DNA from: Corinectria fuckeliana
Taxonomy: Eukaryota; Ascomycota; Sordariomycetes; Hypocreales; Nectriaceae
Assembly (NCBI GenBank): GCA_019137255.1
Contig: WPDH01000013.1
Location: 62,001 to 126,000, forward strand
Length of the DNA: 64,000 nucleotides
Direction of reading: 5' to 3'
The notes under the pieces were generated by a model, which saw only the letters and a program-made list of their open reading frames with translations, was not told where the DNA came from and searched no databases. This document shows positions 44,759-55,216 of the stretch, piece by piece. Each line of letters begins with the position of its first letter. The first letter of the stretch is position 1. Made by a program: the position numbers and the translations under genes.

Positions 44759-47081
44759 ATGGCTCCCGTACGCCCTCCCCCCCCGGCACCCTTGCTGCTG
44801 TTCTCCTGATGCTCGACTGGCCGTCCGTGACGGCACGCCCAAGCCGCCCCGCTACATCTCAGAGCTGACCTCCCGTGTGTGCTGCAGAAAGCGAAAGCTG
44901 CCGACAACAGCGATAGCGAGGCCTTCCATGTCGGTGAGTCAATTCTTCATAGCTACGCTTGCGCTGCATTTGTCGTGGGAATCTCGTCATGGTGCTAACA
45001 ACTGCTGCGCTACCAGGCAAAATCTACTCCGTCTCTGGGTCAGTTGTTCCAACATGCCTTCCTGGCTACCTCATCCCGGTCCTCACGATCCTCTCGAGAT
45101 GCATCCTGTCGACATTCCTCGCCCGATGGTAGCACATGGCTAACCTTCTCTGCAGCCCCGTCGTTGTCGCCGAGGACATGATCGGTGTTGCCATGTACGA
45201 GCTGGTCAGTCGCTCTACCCTCGATCTCATCGCAACCCTTCCCTCGTCCTTGCTAACAGCGTTCTCTAGGTCAAAGTAGGACACGATAACCTTGTCGGAG
45301 AGGTCATTCGAATCAACAGCGATCAAGCTACTATTCAGGTCTACGAGGAAACCGGTGCGGCGGACCCTATCTAAGCTTGATAAGGTGTACTAACAGCCAT
45401 TGTAGCTGGTGTCAAGGTCGGCGACCCCGTTGCCCGAACTGGCAAGCCCTTGTCCGTCGAGCTTGGTCCTGGTCTGCTCCACGGTATCTACGACGGTATT
45501 CAGCGTCCCCTCGCCGCCATCGCCGACATCGCCAAGTCCATCTACATCCCCCGCGGTATCGCTGTTCCCGCTCTCGACCGCAATAAGAAGTGGGAATTCA
45601 CCCCGACAAAGAAGGTCGGCGATCACATCTCTGGCGGCGACGTCTGGGGTACCGTCTTCGAGAACTCCTTCATTACCGTTCACAGAATCCTCCTTCCTCC
45701 CCGCGCCCGAGGTGTCATCACCAAGATCGCCTCCAAGGGCGAGTACACCGTCATTGACAAGATCCTTGAGGTTGAATTTGATGGCAAGAAGACCGAGTAC
45801 CCTATGATGCAGAGCTGGCCCGTCCGAGTGCCCCGTCCCTCCAACGAGAAGCTCTCTGCCAACGAGCCCTTCGTCGTCGGCCAGCGAGTGCTCGACGCCC
45901 TCTTCCCCGGCGTCCAGGGCGGTACCATTGCCATCCCCGGTGCCTTTGGTTGCGGAAAGACTGTCATTAGTCAGTCCGTCTCCAAGTTCTCCAACAGCGA
46001 CGTCATCGTCTACGTGGGATGTGGTGAGCGAGGAAACGAGATGGCCGAAGTCTTGAAGGATTTCCCCGAGCTTACTATTGAGGTCGACGGCCGCAGGGAA
46101 CCTATCATGAAGCGAACTACTCTGATTGCCAACACCTCCAACATGCCCGTCGCTGCCCGAGAAGCTTCCATTTACACGGGCATCACCGTCGCCGAGTACT
46201 TCCGTGATCAGGGTCTCGACGTTGCCATGATGGCTGACTCGACGTCTCGATGGGCCGAGGCTCTTCGTGAGATTTCTGGTCGCCTGGGAGAAATGCCTGC
46301 TGACCAGGGTTTCCCCGCCTACCTCAGCGCCAAGCTCGCTTCCTTCTACGAGCGAGCCGGTAAGGTCCAGACGCTGGGCTCGCCTGAGCGCCAGGGCAGT
46401 GTCAGCATCGTCGGTGCCGTCAGTCCCCCTGGTGGTGATTTCTCGGATCCCGTCACCAGCTCCACGCTGGGTATCGTGCAGGTCTTCTGGGGTCTCGACA
46501 AGAAGCTCGCTCAGCGAAAGCACTTTCCGTCCATCAACACCAGCGTGTCGTACAGCAAGTACACGACTATCCTGGACAAGTACTACGAGAGGGACTACCC
46601 CGAATTTCCCCGCCTCCGAGACCGCATCAAGCAGCTCCTGTCCGACTCGGAGGAGCTTGACCAGGTTGTGCAGCTGGTTGGAAAGAGCGCTCTGTCCGAC
46701 CCCGACAAGATCACCTTGGATATTGCCGGTCTCATCAAGGAGGATTTCCTGCAGCAGAACGGCTACTCGGACTATGACCAGTTCTGTCCCATCTGGAAGA
46801 CGGAGTGGATGATGAAGCTAATGGTTGGCTTCCACGACGAGGCGCAAAAGACCATTGCACAGGGCCAGTCCTGGGCCAAGGTCCGAGAGGCTACCTCGGA
46901 CCTCCAGACCCAACTGCGACAACTGAAGTTTGAGGTTCCCAGCGATGGCGAGGATGTGATCTGCAAGAAGGTTTGTGTTTTCCCCGAGCCCGATGGTTGC
47001 GGTTGCTAACGTGATTCTCTTCAGTACGAGGACATTCACCAGAAGATGACGGACAAGTTCGCCGCCGTCATGGACGAGTAA
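44759..47081 (+). CDS. vma1: V-type proton ATPase catalytic subunit A
   Basis: Subunit A hydrolyses ATP in the V1 sector of the vacuolar proton pump. There are seven exons: 44759-44767 (9 nt, ATG GCT CCC), 44888-44933, 45017-45038 (22 nt), 45156-45204, 45270-45354, 45406-46970 and 47025-47081, encoding 610 aa. The joined start MAPKAKAADNSDSEAFHVGK leads into IYSVSGPVVVAEDMIGVAMY. The Walker A loop is GAFGCGKT (249-256), and VAMMADSTSRWAEALREISG covers the Walker B region. The end YEDIHQKMTDKFAAVMDE matches the family. The yeast VDE intein site, before the Cys of GCGKT, is empty. Five introns crowd the first 220 nt of coding sequence, a pattern known for fungal V-ATPase genes. Two donors are GTCAGT. 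An in-frame stop-free leader lies upstream (see findings). Confidence 0.96.
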
Positions 47082-47738
47082 GAGACGGCTGGTGCGGTGA
47101 TGTCGGGAGACGTTGCACTGCTGGCTGCTGTGATCCTATAGATGGGTTTTCGCTGGGGAACAGGTCAGAGGATGGCCGCCGGTATTCAAGGCTGTTAGCT
47201 CTGCTGCGTAGTGTCGTGTATTCGACCCAGTATCGATTTGTGTTTGAAGTTCTGCAATGCAAATAATCAAGTTCCATTCGGGTCTTCAATGCCGGAGCAC
47301 GATCAGTGATTGCTTTGCGAGACGCCATTTAACGATGAGTGAGTTTTTGTCACTCTCGACCTATACTAATGGGTTCCACCTGAACAGGCTTTGAGCTCAC
47401 AACTTGATTTTCAGCCTTGACTCGGAACTTGTCATAAACTCACATTCGTCATAGTTGTTTCTACTCGGGAGTAATCCCGGCGGTGGGTCGGGGCTGTTCG
47501 GCGTTGTTGAATGTGGGGCTCCTCCGTGTTGTCATTATTCTCGCTGCAAAATGACAACTTCGGGATAAAATCACACCAGCGCAGGTATCTCACTTGGTTT
47601 TACACGCAAGCGATTTGTTGAGCGCCTCAGCCCGGTTCTTGAGTCTCACTGATCTCGTATACATGTCTCCCTCATCCCAAGCACAGCTCATCTAACGCCA
47701 TCGCTACTTCCTGCTCTCGTCGCCCCCCCCCTTCCGCC
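47082..47738. other. Spacer between vma1 and yih1
   Basis: This 657-bp spacer between two plus-strand genes holds the vma1 3' region and the yih1 promoter. It ends in a CT- and C-rich stretch just before the yih1 start. Nothing else is recognised. Confidence 0.5.
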
Positions 47739-48566
47739 ATGTCCGACGAGCTCCAGGACGAGGTGGAAGCCATCAACTCCATCTACGGCGACGGCAGCCT
47801 CGTCCCGGCCGACACCAACGACGACGACGACGGCGAGTCCGCCACCTACATCCTCAAGCTCCCCGCCGACGCCTCCTCTCTGCGCCTCAGCTTCCCCCCG
47901 GACTACCCCGACTGCCCGCCGGCCGTGCTGGCCACGCACCACAGCTCCGGCGGCAAGAGGGGCGCCGGCGCACGCGACCTCGGGTTGTTCCGCGACGTGC
48001 TCGCCGTCGTCTACGAGCCCGGCGTCGTGTGCTTGTTCGACGCCGTCGAGGACTTCACCCGCCGCCGCGAGGAAGACGCCGCCCGGGACCCGGGGCCCGC
48101 CGCCGCCGCGCCGGATGCCGCGCCGGAGGCGGTCGAGCCCGAGGCCTTCCCGGCGCCGGCCTGGACGCCCTCGGAGGTCATTACGGACAACAAGTCCAGC
48201 TTCGTGGCGCACGTGGCGCGGGTGACGTCGCCGGCGCAGGCGCGACACCACGTGCAGGCGCTGCTCGCGTCGGACCGCCGCATCCGCTCGGCGTCGCACA
48301 ACATGACGGCGTGGCGCATCCGCGGGCCCGGCAGCTCGAGCTTCCAGGACTGCGACGACGACGGCGAGGCAGCGGCCGGCGGGCGGCTGCTGCACCTGAT
48401 GCAGCTCATGGGCGTGTGGGACGCGATGGTCGTGGTGACGCGATGGTACGGCGGCGTGAAGCTCGGGCCTAGGCGGTTCGCCGTCATCAACGCCGCCGCA
48501 AGGGATGGGTTCGTGCGGGCCGGGTTGGTCGAGGAGAAGGAGAAGGAGAAGAAGAAGGGGAAGTGA
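47739..48566 (+). CDS. yih1: Yih1/IMPACT homologue, RWD plus Impact (UPF0029) domains
   Basis: Yih1/IMPACT binds Gcn1 through its RWD domain and so restrains activation of the amino-acid-starvation kinase Gcn2. This single GC-rich exon encodes 275 aa. The RWD domain starts at once (DELQDEVEAINSIYGDG) and contains LRLSFPPDYPDCPPAVL. An acidic and alanine-rich linker follows (about 110-150). The Impact domain then begins with VITDNKSSFVAHVARV and carries the family signature VTRWYGGVKLGPRRFAVINA near residues 228-247. The tail is Lys/Glu-rich (KEKEKKKGK). Codon use is strongly G/C-ending, more so than neighbours. The gene converges on the CASTOR-like gene, with 376 bp between stops. Confidence 0.93.
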   Translation: MSDELQDEVEAINSIYGDGSLVPADTNDDDDGESATYILKLPADASSLRLSFPPDYPDCPPAVLATHHSSGGKRGAGARDLGLFRDVLAVVYEPGVVCLFDAVEDFTRRREEDAARDPGPAAAAPDAAPEAVEPEAFPAPAWTPSEVITDNKSSFVAHVARVTSPAQARHHVQALLASDRRIRSASHNMTAWRIRGPGSSSFQDCDDDGEAAAGGRLLHLMQLMGVWDAMVVVTRWYGGVKLGPRRFAVINAAARDGFVRAGLVEEKEKEKKKGK

Positions 48567-48942
48567 GTCCTCACACGGTGCCAGTCACATCTGAAGAGAG
48601 GGATGAGAGGAGAACTGCCATGTTGGGAATCACACCAGCGCCGAGTTTGCTATATAAAATATGGTATCTCGCCCAGCAGCAACCTCCAAACAACGCCAAC
48701 CGAGCAGACAAAATACCGCCCTCCGCCATACCTTCTTGAAAGAGGCTGGGGAAATAAATCCCTTACCGCCGCTTCACTTTCGCCCGGACACACGTTCGTA
48801 CACTGCCAAAATGCCGTGTTGGCACCAACCAACCCGCTTCCCAGCCTTCATTTCCCGTTTGATTTATACAAAGATCCCGCAACGCAATCCCACCCGCGCC
48901 TTTTTTTTTTGAAAAAAGGAAAAAAATACCAGAACTCCGCAG
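48567..48942. other. Convergent 3' spacer between yih1 and the CASTOR-like gene
   Basis: These 376 bp lie between two converging stop codons and should hold both 3' untranslated regions. A run of ten T lies at 48901-48910 followed by an A-rich run. No gene is visible. Confidence 0.55.
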
Positions 48943-50319
48943 TTATGCTTCCTTGCTCAGCAGTGGCTTGAGAATTCCCAACGCGCGGACCGATTGCTCC
49001 TCGGAGAGAATAACAGCACCCGCGCGGGCAGTAGAAAGATATGACAGCTCGAAGCTGGCGGCCATCTGCATGTCTTGGACAAGACGGCTAGCAACACCGC
49101 AGACAATACCAGTGGACTCCAGAGGGAGGCTGTCGAGGTCTAGAAAGATGGGAATCAAGCAACTGTCAGTGTCGCCGACCAGGGAGTCGCCGAATACGTC
49201 CAGGAGCGTCTTGTCAAGGAGGAGTGAGGGTGGGTCGTCCTGGGCGAGGGTGATGGAGATGAATCGCGGCTGCGAGATGAGAGCAGAGACGACGCAGGTG
49301 TAGAGCTTCGTGTCGACGTTGTCGGCCCAGCTCGGACGACGCCCGTTGCCAGTGGCATGCCTGCTCATGGCGGGTCGGTGGTTGAACGCCGAGAGCTGCG
49401 AGAGCTCGCGACCCGAGCAGTGGACCAGCTCGAGGCCCTCGTCGATATAAGGAGCCACGTCCCGCTTCTTGAGCAGGCTGAAGGTGCGCGTCTGCAGCTC
49501 AGCGACGTTGGAGGGAGGGGGCGTGTTGGGCGGAGAGCTGCTGCTGCCCCTGCTGGGACCGCGCTTGTGGCCATAGGCGCCGGGACTGACAAAGTTGGAC
49601 TGGTTCTCGGACAGCTCAAAGCCCTTGGCAAGCAGCGACTGCGTCACCTTTTCGCGCTCCTTGGTCGGGACGAGGATGAAGTCGGAGTAGTAGGTGGTGA
49701 TGAAGAAGATGGGGATGCCAGCTAGGGCCAGCGGCGAGGTCAACTCCATGACACGGCCAGCGGCATCGAGTCCGGCGCTGATGACGGAGAGGATCATGTA
49801 CGAGTCCTTTGAGATGGAGACGGTCTTGGCGGCCTCGCGAGACAGAGTTTTAAGGACGGGCTCAAAGACGTTGTCGGCCCACGAGGAATGGCATACCAGC
49901 GAGCACTCTATGGGAGTGACGCTGATGTTGAGGAAGCCATGCTGGCCGTCCGCGGTGAGCCCTTGGAGCTCGAATTCAGGCGACGGCGGGTCGCGGGGGG
50001 CGGGAATGCTCTGGGACTGTGGGAGGAGGACGCGCAGGATCGGTTGAAGAAGGGTCGGATAGAGGTTGAGGGGGACATGGATCAGAGAATAGGTGCCATT
50101 CTACAAGGAGGAAAGAGTTTGGGTTAGAAAAGATGGGGTCCATGACCATGACGCTGGGTAGAACCAGAGCTGTGTCGACGACGTCCCGAGTCATGACAGC
50201 AAGCGCCGACGCCGATGACGGCCGAGGCTCGGGGTCCAGTTGGCTGTCATGGGGGCGCCGGCACGTACAGGTAGAGACACAGAGTGACAACTTACAAGAA
50301 AAGAAATTTGGGCGTTCAT
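48943..50319 (-). CDS. CASTOR/GATS-like ACT-domain protein
   Basis: Mammalian CASTOR proteins are cytosolic tandem-ACT arginine sensors for TORC1; fungal relatives are uncharacterised as far as I know. There are two exons, 50296-50319 (MNAQISFL) and 48943-50100, encoding 393 aa. The intron is 195 nt, long for this window, with donor GTAAGT and acceptor CCTTGTAG. The join reads MNAQISFLNGTYSLIHVPLN. The first half contains the ACT-type segment MELTSPLALAGIPIFFITTY followed by SDFILV, matching the CASTOR STYQTDFILV block. A Ser/Pro-rich loop separates it from a second half ending in ESTGIVCGVASRLVQDMQMA and STARAGAVIL, the counterpart of the CASTOR second site. Residues that contact arginine in CASTOR1 appear changed here (see findings), so arginine sensing should not be assumed. 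Confidence 0.8.
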
Positions 50320-50946
50320 AATGAATCTCCAAGGCAACGTAATGCCTAGTCCTTGACGGGGAAAAAAAATCCTGCACAAAATAAACCCTGGTCCCGTGGC
50401 GTGTCCAAGTTTATATAGTTGGGCGAACAGCTTGGGGGGGGGGGGTGGATATGATGGGTTCGTGGAGCAATGATGACTCGGTGCGACAACAAGCAGGGGG
50501 GGACTGGTCTGCTTTTGGCCGCTGGCTGTCAGCCAGCCTCGATCTGCCGCGTTGAAGGTTCGGCTAGGGTTGGAGAAGCAGGAGATTGGTGAAGAGAAGG
50601 GGCAGCTGAAAAGAAGAAGAAGAAGAGGAAGAGGAAGAAGAAGCGAAGAGGGCCAACATGGGCAGATGCAATACAAGACAAGACGGTTTATTAGAGGAGG
50701 AGAGGGCAGGAAGATGAAAAGAATGAGAACGGACGGGTTGGGCTGTTGGCGATAAGGGTAGCCCTCGTTATTAACTAGACTCTTTGAGCAACTAACTGGC
50801 TGCCGCAATACTCCGTACCTTTCAGCAAGGTGCCATGACTGATGACTCCGCACCTCAGATGCGGGAAGCACGCACGCCACACCAAGAAGCCGAAGCCAAC
50901 CTCAAGCAGCAAGCCAAGCCAAGGCACGGACCAGCCCAGGAACTAA

Positions 50947-50970
50947 GGTCGGTCGGTCGGTTGGTCGGTC
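50947..50970. repeat. GGTC tetranucleotide run
   Basis: Six imperfect GGTC units, with one TT interruption. Confidence 0.8.
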
Positions 50971-51002
50971 GAGGAAGAGAGCTTGGCGGGCTTGCTGCAG
51001 CC

Positions 51003-51026
51003 ATGGATGGATGGATGGATGGATGG
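51003..51026. repeat. ATGG tetranucleotide run
   Basis: Six exact copies of ATGG. Confidence 0.85.
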
Positions 51027-52832
51027 CTAGCTGTTGCGGGGGGGGCACCTCCGAGGGCACTAATGAGACGACTGATCACTGAATTACTCCAGACGCAGTT
51101 GGCGTCAGCGGCTCTCCCAAGCCCACGCACAACCCCCTGTCGTCGACTTTGCCGGGGCTTGGAGGAGACGGCGTACATACGGCGAACATACAGACGACAT
51201 GCCGCAGTGCGATGTGCTGGGATCGATAGCCATATGTATCTAGGCTACTCATGTACATAGGCCAAAGTGGACTTGTTGGTTTGTCTTTGCCGCAGACCCA
51301 CCACCCTCCAAGATGCCATACAGCAGTCTACAGCGTGGTTCTGCGTTGTTCCGGCAGCTTATTGTTGCTGGACGCCGAGGACGAAGACGGAAAGCTGGAG
51401 AGTGCAGGTGGCTGCCGCCGTGGCGATGAATACTAATTAGTGACTAGACTAGGGCCTGGGGGGTTCTCAGTCAGCCATGGCTGAAGCTGAGGCTGCCTGA
51501 TGGACGTCCGTTGTTTTGCCTCCCGTAGCATCTTTTCGGTCCCCATTTATTCTGCGCGTGTTGGTGGTGGCTGGATTCGACACCGCGGCCGCCAAGCCCA
51601 GGAATACCACCTCAGCCCGTCCCCCCATTCCCCGTCCGGGGCGCGACGACACGCACAGGGCGGCTTCTGGATGGTGTTTGTGCGCGCGGCTTGTTGTGCC
51701 ATGCGTACCTAGATGGTCATCATGGTGGGTGGTGGGTGGTGGCGGGGGCGTCGCGATAGGGGGACGACGGGGGGCATGCTTCGACGGATCCCGTCCCTTT
51801 GTCCAGACGCCCGGGAGACACTAACGTCCCACAAAGCGGGCAAAGTACATACGGATACGGAGCGAATAGTAGCGTGGGGGGCCAGATGGAGGCCTACTTG
51901 ATAGATGACGGACGTTTGGCGCGTGGGCCTCGATTCTTGCTTCGGCTCCGATGACTTCATCGCACGGATCGATGAGGTTGAATGTACCAAGACTACTCCG
52001 TACATCGCCAGTCTATGTACGGTACTCCTGATGTCGAGATTTTGGAGATGGCGACAATGGAAAAATGCGATTCGTAGACGAGAGCTCTAAGTTTAAGGTA
52101 ATTGCCTACCATGGAACCTACCTGCCTCACCAAACCACCAAACCACCACACCCATAACCACACCCATAACCACGACCATATCAATTCAAGTATGCCAGCA
52201 ATGTTTCGACTTCTTTCACGGCCTAGAATCACTCCCATTGCTGGACGAGTACAAGAACTCCCCTCCAACGACCCCCACCCCCCCCCGCACCTTCATTCAA
52301 ACATTCTTCCGAAAAAAGATGTCGAAATAATCATGAAGCAAGCGATCATACAGTCGACCCCCTGTATTTTTGTTATCGGGATACATGTCCCCTGTTTAGC
52401 GTACGTCAGGCAGCGAACGATTCTCTCAATGGTTGGCTGCCCTGCAGTCTATCTTGCGGGTGGCTCTAGTTGCTTTTTCTCGAGATCAATGCCCCGTCAC
52501 TCAGGCTGCGATGGCTTACTGTGAGTGGCTGAAGTCCCTGGTCAAAATCCACTTAAAGTCACGATCTAACAAAAAGTCAGGGGTTGTACTGTAGAATTTC
52601 ACGTCGCCGATGGGGTAGAGCTACAATGAAGGCTTCGGGAAATGCAAATGCCTTGGTATCGTCGCTTGTTCACGGGAACAATGCACTAGAGATTTTTTTA
52701 AAGTAAGTTGAGTTCTCTGAACTGAAACTCGATTTGTGCTATTCGAGTTGTATATCACATACTACATGTTTATGTAGGCTTTCACTTTCATCTTCTCTCC
52801 TAGATAGTCTCGCTATTAAAAAATGATAGTTT

Positions 52833-52860
52833 AGGCGTCAAGGCGTCAGGGCGTCAGGGC
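52833..52860. repeat. Three tandem copies of a GGCGTCA unit
   Basis: AGGCGTCA is followed by AGGCGTCAGG and GCGTCAGGGC, that is about three copies of a 9-10-bp unit within AT-rich DNA. Confidence 0.75.
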
Positions 52861-52925
52861 ATTAAATAAAGCATTAGAGAATCAGGACTGCGATAAAGCG
52901 AATGACATATCAAGAAGTGTGAGTT

Positions 52926-52961
52926 TACAGCCCGAATAGATACATGGTACAGCCCGAATAG
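52926..52961. repeat. Direct repeat of a 14-bp sequence
   Basis: TACAGCCCGAATAG occurs exactly twice, at 52926-52939 and 52948-52961, eight bases apart. Confidence 0.8.
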
Positions 52962-54220
52962 CGCAGCTCATTTCAAGGAGTACCTGCGATCTGATGATGT
53001 CTGAGGAAAATCAGGACGGTGACAGTGGTACCAGGAATCAAAATAGAGAGCGAAATTAAATGATTAAATGATGCAGCGGTGACAGTAATAAGTAGTAATT
53101 AATAATGCTTCATGTGCTGTCCTAATGCTCTCTACCCCTGACTTTGTGCTGCTCGCGATAACCTGAGAGAGGATGGTGTAGGTGCAAGTCGAGTTGGCAG
53201 GTTGCATCACTTGCTACTTACTTGCTACTAGTACTTGGTGCCTGCCAGTTGTTACTTCGTACCTGCTTCAGGCCAACTTATGTCCAGGCCACAAGGCTCT
53301 GACTGGGCAGGCAGCTGCCCTCCTCCAAGTTGATGAAAACGTCATGGGCTTCAATTTCCAGACTCGTCATTTTTCGCGATTCACCGGTTTGTGTAACATG
53401 GAGCAGTAACCACCACAGAGGGTCGCATTTACCACAGCTCCCCTGCTGTGCTTCGACCCTACAATGTACTCCTGCACCATGCGGTTGGCTCGTGGCTCGT
53501 TATCCTCCTTTGACCGAATCTACAATACCACGGATGCAGTCACGCACGACCTCGCCCTCGGCCACGATCCGTCATCATCTTCTTCTTCAGGCGTCCTCGG
53601 TCAGCCCAGACGCCACCGTGAACCCGCCGCCCTCACCTCCGCTTCCACACCCACCTCCCACGCCAGAACTGGCTCTCGCGCACGATGCCCACGCCTTTCG
53701 ACCACGGCGCTGATGTCAGCTGTTCCCCTTCAGGCTTGAGTTGAAGCCACCCACACACGATCCATGGGCATTCATGCAAGCGCCATGCAATGGAACATAT
53801 TGCACCCGTGACCCTTCGACCTTCGCACACGCCTCTGATCTCCCTGCCATCGTCCATCGGGCCATCCATTCAGCAGATCCAATGGACCGGCGCCTCCCCA
53901 AAACCGCTTACAGCTCTCAGCCTCCACGCCGCCCTGCCGGAAACGACCGACTCGGTCACAAGAAAGGAAGCAGGCCAATGGAGATGTCCGAGATTTCTTG
54001 CTAATTTTGGAAGCGACCCACGATATCTAGACTAGGTAAGCTAAGCTACCGCTGTAACGGGCGCAATCGCAACGGCCTCGTCCACCCAGTCCGTTCGTCC
54101 CTTCAGTGCCTCACTAGACCATACCTCTCGGCTCCCTCTCCTCCCCTGTCAATCGACTTGTCAAATGGCTTGCCAATGGCACCACCTACTCACGATTTCC
54201 GTTTGCGCTTTGAGGCTTTG

Positions 54221-54260
54221 GCATTGCATTGCATTGCATTGCCTTGCCTTGCCCTGCCCT
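54221..54260. repeat. Graded pentamer array
   Basis: Eight pentamers lie in register: four GCATT, two GCCTT and two GCCCT. The ordered A-to-C and T-to-C changes suggest stepwise expansion of mutated units. Confidence 0.85.
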
Positions 54261-55216
54261 GCTGCCATGCATCTCCGGCTGCAACTCGTCACGATGTCGC
54301 CCGGTGACGTATCACCACGCCGACCCCCAATTCCTATCCCTAGTCTACCTACCAACTTACCTACTTTGGTACCCCAGACCCCTCGTGCTCAGATGCTGTC
54401 TCAGTGAGGGGTCGTAGCGTCTTTGACGGCCCGATGACAATAGGGACCGTCAGACATGGTTCCAAAAACTCCACAGATTGTGTTTGTCACTCGCCACCCG
54501 TCGTCTTTTGTCAGCTATCTCTCGTCTCCAGTCATCATGACCATCATCCATCAACGAGGTCCTGCGGTAAATATTGACAAAGTGGAATTGCAGGCAACTT
54601 TAATACCTATCTGCAGAGTAGCTCCCCGTCCCGCTCCATGTGGGACGGGAAGCTAGGCGTGATGGGGCAGCAACTGATAAAGACACAGCAGGCTTACACC
54701 TCTTCATGGCGTAATTCCACCGCCAGCCGGCCGCAACGATTTGAAATCACTGTTCTGCGTTCTGCAGCCCCGATCCCGTGCCTGCAAGGTGCAAAAGGAC
54801 TCCAGATAACCTCTACTGTACTAGTCTTTCCCTACTAGTAGGGACCAAGGATCGTCCCTCTCCTACCGCCGTCCATCCACCCCACGGCCTCCCTGCCAAA
54901 CGAATGGAAGGGGGAGTTCATGCATGACATCGCTGTCCAGGGACCCAACACCCGTCACGGCTTGCCCAATAGCCGCCCCAGCCGACCTCTCTGTGGCTTC
55001 GGCCACATCCACCCGTCCGATGCCAAGGCGAGTAAGGCTTGTTCCACTACGGCGTCTAGGTCGGTCTCTGCAGCACTACTAGGGCAGTGGCGTTGTGAAG
55101 GACGACACACTTTACATACTCTTTCAAGCAGATTCGAGCAAAAGTCCACCGTCCAGCGAGCTCGAGGACCTAGGGCCGCCCGAGAGGGTAGGATTTCATG
55201 CAAGGGTCGGCAAGGC

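Larger units (their letters stand above)
50320..55216. other. 4.9-kb gene-poor stretch with simple repeats and an AT-rich segment
   Basis: The left end holds the promoter of the CASTOR-like gene, with an A/G-rich tract at about 50600-50650 and an 11-G run near 50435-50445. Further right are GGTC and ATGG tetramer runs, an AT-rich segment (about 52540-53130) with short direct repeats, and a pentamer array at 54221-54260. Open frames on both strands are under 150 codons and none resembles a known family. No tRNA or transposon ends were seen. Confidence 0.5.

Noticed and set aside
45939..45965. Possible VDE-type intein in vma1
   Set aside because: The codons of the GCGKT insertion site are contiguous, so no intein is present.
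45390..46523. 377-codon minus-strand open frame opposite vma1
   Set aside because: It is an antisense shadow of the highly conserved V-ATPase exon.
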